Notes: generated by a model not told the origin, from the sequence alone. A stretch of DNA of 44,182 nucleotides from Bacteroidales bacterium (GCA_026418905.1 JAOAAK010000002.1:1-44182), one strand, 5' to 3'; shown: positions 8,829 to 16,377, counted from the stretch's first letter. Program-made: numbers and translations.

Positions 8829-10121
8829 ATGATTTTATTTCATCATAAACTTCTTATGGCGGGAACTCTCATGTTCCCGCTTCTTTTATATAGCCAAGTT
8901 GATGTAGGTGAAGTTTTTCATAATGAACAAATTGGAATTTCAGCAACTCTAATCACCCGTTTTCAAAAATTTAATTCATCACCCAATCATTCTCAAGACC
9001 ATTTTTTAGATGTAATAGACAGTCCGAAATCGGTTCTTATATTATCAGAAAAAAACAAGTTTTACGTTCAAAACCTTGAAGGTGAAAATACGTTGGTGTT
9101 TGCCCTGGATTCTCCTCAACTTATCAAAATTATATCTCATTCTTTTAACATAAAACAACAGTTTCTTTTCCAAGCTCATGAAGAAAAGGAATTAGGGTAT
9201 GTGCTGACGACTAAATTTACTCGAGATGTATTCAAAGGCAAACCTGTTGAGGCTTGTTTCTCACACCGTAAAAAATTTTTATGGGTTACGTATTATCGTC
9301 GCTCTTATGATGAAAATGCCATCTTGCCATCAGCCTTGGCTATCATAGATACTGATGCAGATACCATTGTTCGAGTGATGGCAACAGGACCACTTCCCAA
9401 AATGATAGCTGCTTCGCCGAATGGTAAATGGATAGCTGTGACACACTGGGGTGACAACACCATCGGGATCATTAATGTAGATTCAGATAATCCAAAAAAC
9501 TTCAAATATATTGCTCATCTTGTCGTAGACCAGCAGCTCAAACTTAGTCCATCTACTAACACAGCAGTTAACCGAGACAGTGAGTGTGGTTTATGTTTGC
9601 GTGGCACCTGTTTTTCAGAAGATAGTCGCTACCTTTTTGTTGGAAGAATGGGAGGCGGCGGGATAGCAGTTTTCGAAACGTCAAATTGGAAATATCTTGG
9701 AACTATTTGGGGCATGAAAACTAACGTTCGTCATCTAATCGTGCATAAAAATTATCTTTACCTGACAGCTCATAAGCCAGGTTTTATCCAGCGAGCGCCT
9801 ATCGATTCCATCATCAAATACGTAGAACAAAAAATTTTTTTCTATCCATATTGGGAAGAAGTATTTGTGGGTAAAGGTGTACGAACCATGGATATTTCAC
9901 ATGATGGTAAATGGATTTTTGCAGCTGTCAATGACGAAAAAAAAATTGTTGTTGTAGATGCTTTTTCTTTCAAAATTGTTTTATCCTGTGAGGCTGACCC
10001 CTTCCCCGTTGGACTTGATTATGATGAGAACTCAAAATTCATTATTGTAACTTCTCAAGGTAAAACCCACATTGGAGGTGGTAATTCAATAATGTTATAT
10101 AAATTTTTTGACCAACCTTAA
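8829..10121 (+). CDS. Secreted YVTN/NHL-type beta-propeller protein
   Basis: The 430 residues begin with a signal peptide (core MAGTLMFPLLLYSQ; the upstream MILFHHKLL may not be used). The body shows repeated blades with the YVTN pattern: ALAIIDTDADTIVRVMATG, then KMIAASPNGKWIAVTHWGDN, TIGIINVDSDNPK, ISHDGKWIFAAVNDEKKIVV and VDAFSFKIVLSCEADPFPVG. This fold commonly binds ligands or partner proteins in the periplasm or at the cell surface. A cysteine-containing insert (CGLCLRGTCF) sits between blades and could hold a metal or a disulphide. Its ATG follows the stop of the peptide transporter with no gap, implying co-translation and perhaps a related role. No catalytic site is recognisable. Confidence 0.8.
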   Translation: MILFHHKLLMAGTLMFPLLLYSQVDVGEVFHNEQIGISATLITRFQKFNSSPNHSQDHFLDVIDSPKSVLILSEKNKFYVQNLEGENTLVFALDSPQLIKIISHSFNIKQQFLFQAHEEKELGYVLTTKFTRDVFKGKPVEACFSHRKKFLWVTYYRRSYDENAILPSALAIIDTDADTIVRVMATGPLPKMIAASPNGKWIAVTHWGDNTIGIINVDSDNPKNFKYIAHLVVDQQLKLSPSTNTAVNRDSECGLCLRGTCFSEDSRYLFVGRMGGGGIAVFETSNWKYLGTIWGMKTNVRHLIVHKNYLYLTAHKPGFIQRAPIDSIIKYVEQKIFFYPYWEEVFVGKGVRTMDISHDGKWIFAAVNDEKKIVVVDAFSFKIVLSCEADPFPVGLDYDENSKFIIVTSQGKTHIGGGNSIMLYKFFDQP

Positions 10122-10351
10122 AGCCATCTGGGAATAGTGTTTCTTTGACGAATCATGTAATTCTTATTAATGGGCATGGTATAAGCTCTAATTTTTTTCT
10201 GATAATGACTACGATAACCCATTGCAGAGTATTTTCTTTTAACGTATCTTTTATAACTTCTGTATTGACTAGATCCACAAGAAGTAAAAAATAAAATACA
10301 TATGATTGAAAGCCATATCCATTTTCCGATGAAAGACTTGTGCTTTCTCAT
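10118..10351 (-). CDS. Small basic lipoprotein, unknown function
   Basis: A 77-residue protein with a lipoprotein signal: positively charged start (MRKHK), hydrophobic core, and lipobox LFFTSC with Cys25. The mature part is about 50 residues and very rich in Arg, Lys and Tyr (SYKRYVKRKYSAMGYR). I do not recognise a family. It converges on the propeller gene, and the two TAA stops share the palindrome TTAA at 10118-10121. The small size and odd composition leave some doubt, but the clean lipobox argues for a real gene. Confidence 0.6.
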   Translation of the reverse strand: MRKHKSFIGKWIWLSIICILFFTSCGSSQYRSYKRYVKRKYSAMGYRSHYQKKIRAYTMPINKNYMIRQRNTIPRWL

Positions 10352-10411
10352 TTTTTTCTGTAAAAATACAAATAAAATTTATAAAAAAGTAGAAGGCAAA
10401 TTATGACAGGA

Positions 10412-10472
10412 AACAACTATTTTATTTTTAGAAAGATAAGCCAAGTATACTGTTGAAAAAATCATAGTTGTT
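10412..10472 (+). promoter_or_regulatory. Spaced inverted repeat upstream of moeA
   Basis: AACAACTAT (10412-10420) and ATAGTTGTT (10464-10472) are perfect 9-bp inverted copies with 43 nt between them. The right copy ends at the first base of the moeA -7 box. It could be a regulator-binding pair controlling the molybdenum-cofactor operon. It does not look like a ModE site. It may also be chance in AT-rich DNA. Confidence 0.35.
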
Positions 10473-10479
10473 ATTTTTG
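10472..10479 (+). promoter_or_regulatory. -7 box of the molybdenum-cofactor operon
   Basis: TATTTTTG matches TAnnTTTG, with a possible -33 TTG at 10453-10455. Seven nt (TAAAAAA) separate it from the moeA ATG at 10487, the same spacing and same spacer sequence as at uvrC. Confidence 0.6.
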
Positions 10480-10486
10480 TAAAAAA

Positions 10487-11659
10487 ATGTATTCTTTAGA
10501 AGAAGCAATCTCACTAATTTACTCTCTTCCAATTCAAGTCGAGAAAGAAAAACTTCATTTTTTACATACTCTTCACAGAATTTTAGCCCAGGATATTCTC
10601 GCTGATAGGGACATGCCACCCTTTGATAAATCGGCTGTGGATGGATATGCATGCCGCAAAGAAGATATCCACCAACCTTTAAAAGTTATAGAAATCGTAG
10701 CAGCTGGGCAAAAGCCAAAGCAGGAAGTAGTAAAAGGTACATGTATTAAAATCATGACAGGTGCCCCTATCCCCCGCGGTGCAGACACGGTTTTGATGAA
10801 AGAGCACGTGGAAGAAAAAGATGGCTGGATTACTGCCAAAATTTTATCTTCAGCATCCAACATTGCTTTTCAAGGAGAAGATATGCGTGAAAATGAAATA
10901 ATCATTAAGAAAGGAACTTTTATCCGTCCACAACACATAGGAATTTTTGCTTCGACAGGCCATACAACGGTAGAAGTATATAAGCAAATTAAAGTCGGTA
11001 TTGTAACCACAGGCGATGAAATCGTGGAACCTTCATTTACACCTGAAACTTTTCAAATTCGCAACACAAATGCATATACGTTAATGGCTCTTATTGAGGA
11101 AGCAGGCGCTATTCCACATTATTATGGAATAGTTCCTGATCAAACCTCGATACTTTTTCAAATAATTCAGAAAGCTAGTGACGAGAATGAACTTGTTCTT
11201 GTTACTGGCGGGGTTTCGGAAGGAGATTTTGATTTTGTTCCGCAGATTATGAAAGAATTAGGATACCAAATCTTGTTTGATTCTCTATCCGTGCAACCCG
11301 GTCGGCCAACGACTCTTGCACGAAAAGAAAACAAGTATATTTTCGGCTTAGCCGGCAATCCTGTCAGTACTTTCGTGCAATTTCATTTGCTCGTAAAACT
11401 TCTTATTTGGCGAATAATGGGTTGGGAAGAAAAACCAAAAACATATAAAATTCGCATGGGTTCATCTATTAATCGAAAGAAAGCAGAAAGAACTTCATTT
11501 TACCCCATTCGAATCAATGTAAATGGAGAAGCTGAACCTATTCGATACAATGGGTCAGGACATTTTTATGCTTTCGCAGAAGCTGATGGATTGGTAGTTA
11601 TAGATAAGGGTCTGAAAGAAATAAGTAAAGGAAATGAAGCTACTTTACGACTCATATAA
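10487..11659 (+). CDS. moeA: Molybdopterin molybdotransferase MoeA
   Basis: MoeA inserts molybdate into adenylated molybdopterin, the last step of basic molybdenum cofactor assembly. The 390 residues align along the whole family: N-terminal MYSLEEAISLI, the DMPPFDKSAVDGYA motif at about 42-55, IMTGAPIPRGADTV, and the MogA-like catalytic domain with GIVTTGDEI, VTGGVSEGDFD and the late motif LAGNPVSTFV. The C-terminal domain IV ends SGHFYAFAEADGLVVI. Length is normal. It heads a four-gene operon; moaA begins inside its last 26 bp. No moaD, moaE, mobA or molybdate transporter gene lies in the window, so the rest of the pathway must be elsewhere. Confidence 0.96.
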   Translation: MYSLEEAISLIYSLPIQVEKEKLHFLHTLHRILAQDILADRDMPPFDKSAVDGYACRKEDIHQPLKVIEIVAAGQKPKQEVVKGTCIKIMTGAPIPRGADTVLMKEHVEEKDGWITAKILSSASNIAFQGEDMRENEIIIKKGTFIRPQHIGIFASTGHTTVEVYKQIKVGIVTTGDEIVEPSFTPETFQIRNTNAYTLMALIEEAGAIPHYYGIVPDQTSILFQIIQKASDENELVLVTGGVSEGDFDFVPQIMKELGYQILFDSLSVQPGRPTTLARKENKYIFGLAGNPVSTFVQFHLLVKLLIWRIMGWEEKPKTYKIRMGSSINRKKAERTSFYPIRINVNGEAEPIRYNGSGHFYAFAEADGLVVIDKGLKEISKGNEATLRLI

Positions 11660-12443
11660 ACGGAGAATTACTTATTTACGTGTGTCCGTAACTGATCGAT
11701 GCAATCTGAGGTGTACGTATTGCATGCCTGAAAATGGTATTAAACTTTTGTCACATCAAGATATTTTAAGCTTTGAAGAAATCACAAGAGTAATTAAATA
11801 CGCTACCGAGCATGGTGTTTATAAAATTCGAATTACTGGGGGTGAACCTCTCGTAAGAAAAAACATCGTAAACTTGGTGGCTATGATAGCAGAAATTCCT
11901 GGTATTCAAGATCTTTCTATGACCACCAACGGACAATGGTTAGCTCAATATGCCTATGATTTGAAAAAAGCAGGTCTTCACCGTATCAATGTAAGTCTTG
12001 ATACCCTTGATCCCGAAAAATTTAAACAAATCACACGTGGTGGCATTCTCCAGAATACACTTGATGGTATCTTTAAGGCCCTCGAAGTAGGATTTTATCC
12101 CATTAAACTTAATTGCGTGATTGAAAATTCTACCGATGAAGATGATGCAAAACTAGTAAAACAATTTGCCGAAAAGCATGGCTTTGAAATTCGTTTTATC
12201 CAAAAAATGAATTTGGAAAAAGGGATCTTTTCTCACGTAATTGGTGGAGAAGGAGGTAAATGCCATACTTGCCATAGACTGAGACTTTCAGCTAAAGGGG
12301 ATCTTGTTCCGTGCCTTTTTAGCGACCTCGAATACAACATCCGTGAATGGGGAATTGAAAAAGCTTTTGAACTTGCCCTTAAAAATAAGCCCTGTTGTGG
12401 TCATAAAGCAATAAAGCATTCTTTCTATAGCATAGGAGGTTAA
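11634..12443 (+). CDS. moaA: GTP 3',8-cyclase MoaA, short form
   Basis: MoaA is the radical SAM enzyme that, followed by MoaC, converts GTP to cyclic pyranopterin monophosphate. The N-terminal cluster motif is intact (Cys23, Cys27, Cys30 in TDRCNLRCTYC), followed by ITGGEPLVR. The C-terminal cluster motif is also intact (Cys210, Cys213, Cys227 in CHTCHRLRLSAKGDLVPC), with the GTP-contacting Arg215 and Arg217 and the C-terminal Gly-Gly tail (SIGG) needed for catalysis. The protein has only 269 residues against about 325-340 in the family. The loss is in the linker between RFIQKMNL and the second cluster: about 18 residues instead of about 65. All named catalytic elements remain, so I infer it is active. 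It overlaps moeA by 26 bp. Confidence 0.92.
   Translation: MKLLYDSYKRRITYLRVSVTDRCNLRCTYCMPENGIKLLSHQDILSFEEITRVIKYATEHGVYKIRITGGEPLVRKNIVNLVAMIAEIPGIQDLSMTTNGQWLAQYAYDLKKAGLHRINVSLDTLDPEKFKQITRGGILQNTLDGIFKALEVGFYPIKLNCVIENSTDEDDAKLVKQFAEKHGFEIRFIQKMNLEKGIFSHVIGGEGGKCHTCHRLRLSAKGDLVPCLFSDLEYNIREWGIEKAFELALKNKPCCGHKAIKHSFYSIGG
12434..12439 (+). promoter_or_regulatory. Shine-Dalgarno site of moaC inside the last codons of moaA
   Basis: AGGAGG lies 7 nt before ATG 12447. The same bases encode the Ile-Gly-Gly end of MoaA (ATA GGA GGT TAA), so the functional Gly-Gly tail of one protein is also the ribosome binding site of the next. Confidence 0.7.
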
Positions 12444-12446
12444 TCC

Positions 12447-12899
12447 ATGGAAAAAAATTTTTCTCATCTCGACGAGAGTGGAAAAGCTCAAATGGTCGAT
12501 ATCTCAAACAAACCCTCTTCGGAAAGAGAAGCCCTTGCCAGAGGAATCATAAAACTTAAACCTCAAACCATTGATCTTATCAAACAACACTTAATCAAAA
12601 AGGGTGATGTCATTACAATAGCCGAAATTGCAGGTATACAAGCAGCTAAAAAAGCATCGGAACTTATACCTTTATGCCACCCCATACAATTAACGAAAAT
12701 TGATGTAACGGCTATAATTCGAGAAAACGAGATCGAAGTGAAAAGTCTTGCTAGATGTGTAGATAAGACTGGTGTAGAAATGGAAGCCCTTACCGCTGTT
12801 AGTATTGCTCTATTAACTATTTACGACATGTGCAAAGCCGTCGACGATTCCATGTCCATAACAGACATATCTTTGGTGTACAAAACAAAAAAACCATGA
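12447..12899 (+). CDS. moaC: Cyclic pyranopterin monophosphate synthase MoaC
   Basis: MoaC turns the MoaA product 3',8-cyclo-GTP into cyclic pyranopterin monophosphate. The 150 residues match the family from FSHLDESGKAQMVDIS through the substrate-binding motif ELIPLCHPIQLTKIDV, VKTGVEMEA-like DKTGVEMEALTAVS, and YDMCKAVDDSM with its catalytic Lys near residue 130. Length is typical (about 150-160). It lies 3 nt after moaA with a strong AGGAGG site. Its stop overlaps the next start as ATGA (12896-12899), so the MOSC-MogA protein is translationally coupled. Confidence 0.96.
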   Translation: MEKNFSHLDESGKAQMVDISNKPSSEREALARGIIKLKPQTIDLIKQHLIKKGDVITIAEIAGIQAAKKASELIPLCHPIQLTKIDVTAIIRENEIEVKSLARCVDKTGVEMEALTAVSIALLTIYDMCKAVDDSMSITDISLVYKTKKP

Positions 12900-13837
12900 A
12901 CTCTTCTTCCATGATAAAAGTAGTTTCAGTTAATATTTCCGAAAAAAAAGGAATATCTAAACATCCTGTTGATCGCATATATCTGACACGAAATGGTATT
13001 GAAAATGATGCTCACCGTGACACAGGACATCGCATGGTAAGCATGCTTGGTTTAGAAAGCATCCAAAAATTCAGCAAGCTTCAACAAAGATCGTTTCAGT
13101 TTGGTGACTTCGCAGAAAATATCACCACCGAAGGAATGGAACTACAAAAAGTTCATCCTCTCGATCTATTTTACAATGATAAGATCGAACTCGAAGTTAC
13201 TCAAATTGGCAAAAAATGTCATGGAGATGGATGTTCGATTTTCCAAAAAGTTGGCAGTTGCATCATGCCCTACGAAGGAATTTTTGCTAGAGTCGTGCGC
13301 GAAGGTTTTTTACAGGCTGGAGACATTCTTTACTATAAACCACGTGTTCATTCTTGCCTTGTTATAACGCTAAGCGATAGAGCTTATCAGGGAATCTACG
13401 AAGATCTAAGTGGCAAAATCATTGTCGAGAAAATCAATGATTTTTTTACATCAAAAAACATCTTTCACGAAATCAATCATACGTTACTACCTGACGATAG
13501 AGAAATGCTAGAAAAAAACATTTTGAACGCAATTGATCGAGGAACAGATCTCCTTATTACCACAGGAGGAACTGGTATTGGACCGAAAGACATTACCATT
13601 GAAACAGTAAAGCCTTTATTGGATAAAGAAATTCCTGGTATTACTGAATATATTCGCTGGAAATACGGGCACCAAAAACCCCAAGCTTTATTAACTCGTA
13701 GTCTTGCAGGGGTCTTGAAAAAAACTCAAATTTACTGCATCCCTGGTAGTGCTAGAGCTTCAAGAGAATACATAGACGAAATTCTACCTCATTATTTCCA
13801 TATCATGAACATGTTGTATGAAATCGATGATCATTAA
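12896..13837 (+). CDS. MOSC domain fused to MogA/MoaB molybdopterin adenylyltransferase
   Basis: From ATG 12896 the protein has 313 residues. The frame is open upstream to 12830, but the ATGA overlap with moaC and the domain content favour 12896. Residues 1-150 form a MOSC domain, with the conserved Cys108 in GKKCHGDGCSIF and then IMPYEGIFARVV; MOSC domains bind sulphur or molybdenum cofactor. Residues 153-313 form a MogA/MoaB domain: VITLSDRAYQGIYEDLSG, ITTGGTGIGPKDIT at 221-234 and the late IPGSARASREY. MogA adenylates molybdopterin to prepare it for MoeA. Having both on one chain suggests handover of cofactor intermediates, which is inference. Its stop shares TTAA with the pssA stop. Confidence 0.92.
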   Translation: MNSSSMIKVVSVNISEKKGISKHPVDRIYLTRNGIENDAHRDTGHRMVSMLGLESIQKFSKLQQRSFQFGDFAENITTEGMELQKVHPLDLFYNDKIELEVTQIGKKCHGDGCSIFQKVGSCIMPYEGIFARVVREGFLQAGDILYYKPRVHSCLVITLSDRAYQGIYEDLSGKIIVEKINDFFTSKNIFHEINHTLLPDDREMLEKNILNAIDRGTDLLITTGGTGIGPKDITIETVKPLLDKEIPGITEYIRWKYGHQKPQALLTRSLAGVLKKTQIYCIPGSARASREYIDEILPHYFHIMNMLYEIDDH

Positions 13838-14505
13838 ACTATAACTTTCTTTTTGAATTGAAACAAAACCATACCTAAAACATAGTACATAAGAACAATA
13901 ATGGCAATGCTTTTATAGTTCAAGATTACCGCAAAACTTGAACCTATGATGACGAGTGTAATAAATAAAAATTTACTTGTAATTGCTTTCATCTTTAGGT
14001 TTTCGAGATGCACGGGGACTATCATTGCCCAAGATATGAGAAATTGAAAAATTAAAAGCCACTGCTTCGAAAACACATCCGACCAAAATAACAAAGATGA
14101 AAAAACAAAAATAGCTGCTGCAGGAGAAGGCAATCCCACGAAATAATCATACGAATTTTTTTGCGTGTTAAATTTAGCAAGTCTAAAAGCCGCCATGATC
14201 ACATATAACCCTCCCACTACTAATTGATCATGTAAAAAAAACACATCTTTGAAGTAAAACACGATCATAAAGCCTGGTAAAAGACCAAATGAAACAACAT
14301 CTGCCAGACTATCTAATTCTTTTCCAAATAAAGATTCTGCCTTCAAAATCCTAGCAAAAAAACCATCAAGAAAATCGCAGAAAACACCAACAAGGAGAAA
14401 ATACCAAGCTGTTTCCCATTGCAACATGTGTAAAAAATATAACCCCAAAACGCCTGCTACGAGATTTCCTGTAGTAAAAGCATGTGGAATCAAATATTTG
14501 AGCAT
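13834..14505 (-). CDS. pssA: CDP-diacylglycerol-serine O-phosphatidyltransferase
   Basis: It makes phosphatidylserine from CDP-diacylglycerol and serine in the inner membrane, the first step towards phosphatidylethanolamine. The CDP-alcohol phosphotransferase motif is complete: Asp47-Gly48, Ala51-Arg52, Gly61, Asp65 and Asp69. About seven hydrophobic segments follow or surround it. I choose ATG 14505 (223 residues, starting MLKYLIPHAFTTGNLVAG) over the upstream ATG at 14526, because a -7 box at 14513-14520 lies between them and family members start close to the 'P..T..N' segment. The phosphatidylserine subtype fits the N-terminus and phylum; a phosphatidylglycerol-phosphate synthase is less likely. 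Confidence 0.9.
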   Translation of the reverse strand: MLKYLIPHAFTTGNLVAGVLGLYFLHMLQWETAWYFLLVGVFCDFLDGFFARILKAESLFGKELDSLADVVSFGLLPGFMIVFYFKDVFFLHDQLVVGGLYVIMAAFRLAKFNTQKNSYDYFVGLPSPAAAIFVFSSLLFWSDVFSKQWLLIFQFLISWAMIVPVHLENLKMKAITSKFLFITLVIIGSSFAVILNYKSIAIIVLMYYVLGMVLFQFKKKVIV

Positions 14506-14512
14506 TTTTCTA

Positions 14513-14520
14513 CAAATGTA
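14513..14520 (-). promoter_or_regulatory. -7 box of pssA
   Basis: Read on the minus strand the sequence is TACATTTG, matching TAnnTTTG, and only 7 nt (TAGAAAA) precede ATG 14505. This rules against the start at 14526. Confidence 0.6.
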
Positions 14521-14536
14521 AATCAAATAAATTGAT

Positions 14537-14544
14537 TATCTTTG
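14537..14544 (+). promoter_or_regulatory. -7 box of the glycine-rich protein gene
   Basis: TATCTTTG matches TAnnTTTG and lies 22 nt before ATG 14567. It is divergent from the pssA promoter, with 16 nt between the two boxes. Confidence 0.55.
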
Positions 14545-14566
14545 TATTAAGAAAAATTGTATCCTT

Positions 14567-16342
14567 ATGGAAAAAAAGATGAAATGGTTTGTATTTGCAT
14601 TATTTACGAATTGCTATTTTATCTTTTCACAATGCGACACAATAGATCACCAAGGACAAGATTGGATCATTAACAGCCAATTAACAACTGGTGGTGTACA
14701 TAAAAACATTAAGGTATTCAAGTTAGAAACGAACGTTACCTTGTTTGTAGATTCTGCTTGTAAATTTTTGGAAATTTGGGCCGATACCATCCTTGTATAT
14801 GGGACCATCAATGGCAATGGCAGGGGAGAAAAAGGAGGTGCAGGAGGTTTAGGTGGGATTAAAGCTAATGGTAGTGGAAATCCTGGTAAGGGAGGTAAAG
14901 CTGGATTGGATGGAGAAGGTCCAGGAAGAGGAATAAAAGGGAGTGATGGAGGGGATGGTAATACAATTACTCAAATTTGTGGTGGTTTTCTTTGTAATGG
15001 TAATAGAGACGGGCTAAATGGAGGTGGAGGTGGAGCAGGAGGTGGTTCTGGTGGAAGTTATGGCGGAAGAGGAGGTGCCGGAGGGTTTGGAGCTTATGGA
15101 TCAGGTTTTTCTGGTGCTTCTGGTGGAAATTACGGTCCAGGTGGGGGTCTTTCTTCCAAGTATGGAACTGCTGATAATTACGATATTCAATGGGGTTCTG
15201 GTGGCGCTGGAGGAGGAGGTGGCGGCGGGGGATATTCGAACGGCACCAACGGGGGAAAAGGTGGGAAAGGTGGAGCTTACGTACTGTTGAAGGCTAACAA
15301 AAATATGTTTATAAACGGCAGCATCCAATGCAATGGAAGTGATGGAGGCAATGGAGGTAACGGTGGAGGCGAATCAACCGATAACGGATATGATTGTACT
15401 TCATCCGGATACAATTCCTGCACGCTCTGTCCCCAGGCTGTTTTTGATGCAGCTGGAGGTGCAGGAGGAGGCGCAGGAGGAGGTTCAGGAGGAGGTGTTC
15501 TTTTGCATTCCAACGGTTCACTTACTTTTCTTGGAACTATTTCTGTCAATGGTGGAGCGGGTGGCAATGCTGGTATACCAAATGATCAAATGGGAAATTG
15601 TTTCGATTTTGCTCGTGGTGGAGCTGGTGGCGGTGGTGGACGAGTTAAATTCTTTCTCAATCCTTGCGCCGCTAATATTCTAAATGGTCAAATTTATGCC
15701 AACGGAGGGGTCGGTGGAAATGGCACAGCTCAAGGTTTTTCAGGTGACAGCGGTACTATTCGCAAAAATTTAATTTCCCCAGATTTTGTTCAATTAACTG
15801 CAGGCATGATTAAAGGTGTCGATACCTTTTTCTGCGACTATGGGGATGTTCCTCTCATCTCATCTGTAGCTCCAGCCTCAGGTGGCTTACAAACATACAA
15901 CTATCAATGGCAATATAGTGTAACAGATAGCGTCAGCGGATTTCAAAACCTTCCAGGGCAAACAGGTCTTACTTGCGATCCTGGCTTTATCATGACCACC
16001 ACATGGTATCGAAGAAAAGTAACATCTGGTTCCTGTGTTGCTTATTCAAACGCAGTGAAGTTTGAAGTCAAAAATTGCCAAAGTGTTGAAGAAAAAAACT
16101 TATCTTCTATTTTCATTTATCCCAATCCAGCTCACGATAAACTACATATCGTTTCTCAATTTCCTTTCAAAAGAAAGGATCGCCTTACTATTTACGATAT
16201 TACCGGAAAAATACTTATCGATGAATCTCTTCAAGAAAACCAAAACCATTTGCTCGTGAATTTGCAAATCCCCCGCGGCACTTTCTTTCTTACTATCTAC
16301 ACACAAGATAAGCTTTATCGGCAAATCTTAGTCGTTGAATAA
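14567..16342 (+). CDS. Secreted glycine-rich repeat protein with T9SS sorting domain
   Basis: The 591 residues start with a signal peptide (core MKWFVFALFTNCYFIFSQ; ATG 14579 is an alternative start). Residues about 80-390 are dominated by Gly-Gly-X runs. Within them a strand-like cap recurs: VYGTINGNG (77-85), INGSIQCNG (249-257), FLGTISVNG (321-329) and LNGQIYANG (372-380). The last three are preceded by hydrophobic strands (YVLLKAN, VLLHSN, KFFLNP), so this looks like a beta-solenoid with Gly-rich loops. An Ig-like domain follows (about 418-503; YNYQWQYS). The end is a type A T9SS sorting domain (IYPNPAHDKLHI, ending QILVVE), so it should cross the outer membrane by type IX secretion and be anchored or released. 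Function unknown; a structural or adhesive role is inference. Confidence 0.85.
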   Translation: MEKKMKWFVFALFTNCYFIFSQCDTIDHQGQDWIINSQLTTGGVHKNIKVFKLETNVTLFVDSACKFLEIWADTILVYGTINGNGRGEKGGAGGLGGIKANGSGNPGKGGKAGLDGEGPGRGIKGSDGGDGNTITQICGGFLCNGNRDGLNGGGGGAGGGSGGSYGGRGGAGGFGAYGSGFSGASGGNYGPGGGLSSKYGTADNYDIQWGSGGAGGGGGGGGYSNGTNGGKGGKGGAYVLLKANKNMFINGSIQCNGSDGGNGGNGGGESTDNGYDCTSSGYNSCTLCPQAVFDAAGGAGGGAGGGSGGGVLLHSNGSLTFLGTISVNGGAGGNAGIPNDQMGNCFDFARGGAGGGGGRVKFFLNPCAANILNGQIYANGGVGGNGTAQGFSGDSGTIRKNLISPDFVQLTAGMIKGVDTFFCDYGDVPLISSVAPASGGLQTYNYQWQYSVTDSVSGFQNLPGQTGLTCDPGFIMTTTWYRRKVTSGSCVAYSNAVKFEVKNCQSVEEKNLSSIFIYPNPAHDKLHIVSQFPFKRKDRLTIYDITGKILIDESLQENQNHLLVNLQIPRGTFFLTIYTQDKLYRQILVVE

Positions 16343-16361
16343 TTTGACTGTTTTTTAATAC

Positions 16362-16369
16362 TATCTTTG
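16362..16369 (+). promoter_or_regulatory. -7 box of the DUF4831 gene
   Basis: TATCTTTG with a possible -33 TTG at 16344-16346 (15 nt spacing, shorter than usual). Eight nt (CAAAAAAA) separate it from ATG 16378. Confidence 0.55.
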
Positions 16370-16377
16370 CAAAAAAA

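Noticed and set aside
9305-9505. Minus-strand open frame opposite the YVTN gene
   Set aside because: Overlaps a well supported coding region, no start signals, no family features.
10352-10486. Possible riboswitch upstream of moeA
   Set aside because: The promoter lies 7 nt before the start codon, leaving no room for a leader RNA; only the inverted repeat was kept.
12830-12895. Upstream extension of the MOSC-MogA reading frame
   Set aside because: The extension lies wholly within moaC in another frame, and the ATGA overlap at 12896 gives a normal coupled start.
15277-15683. Long open frames on both strands within the glycine-rich gene (for example minus 15277-15567 and plus 15333-15683)
   Set aside because: They are by-products of the GGN-rich codons; their translations are low-complexity runs of Pro, Leu, Glu and Val with no start signals or family resemblance.
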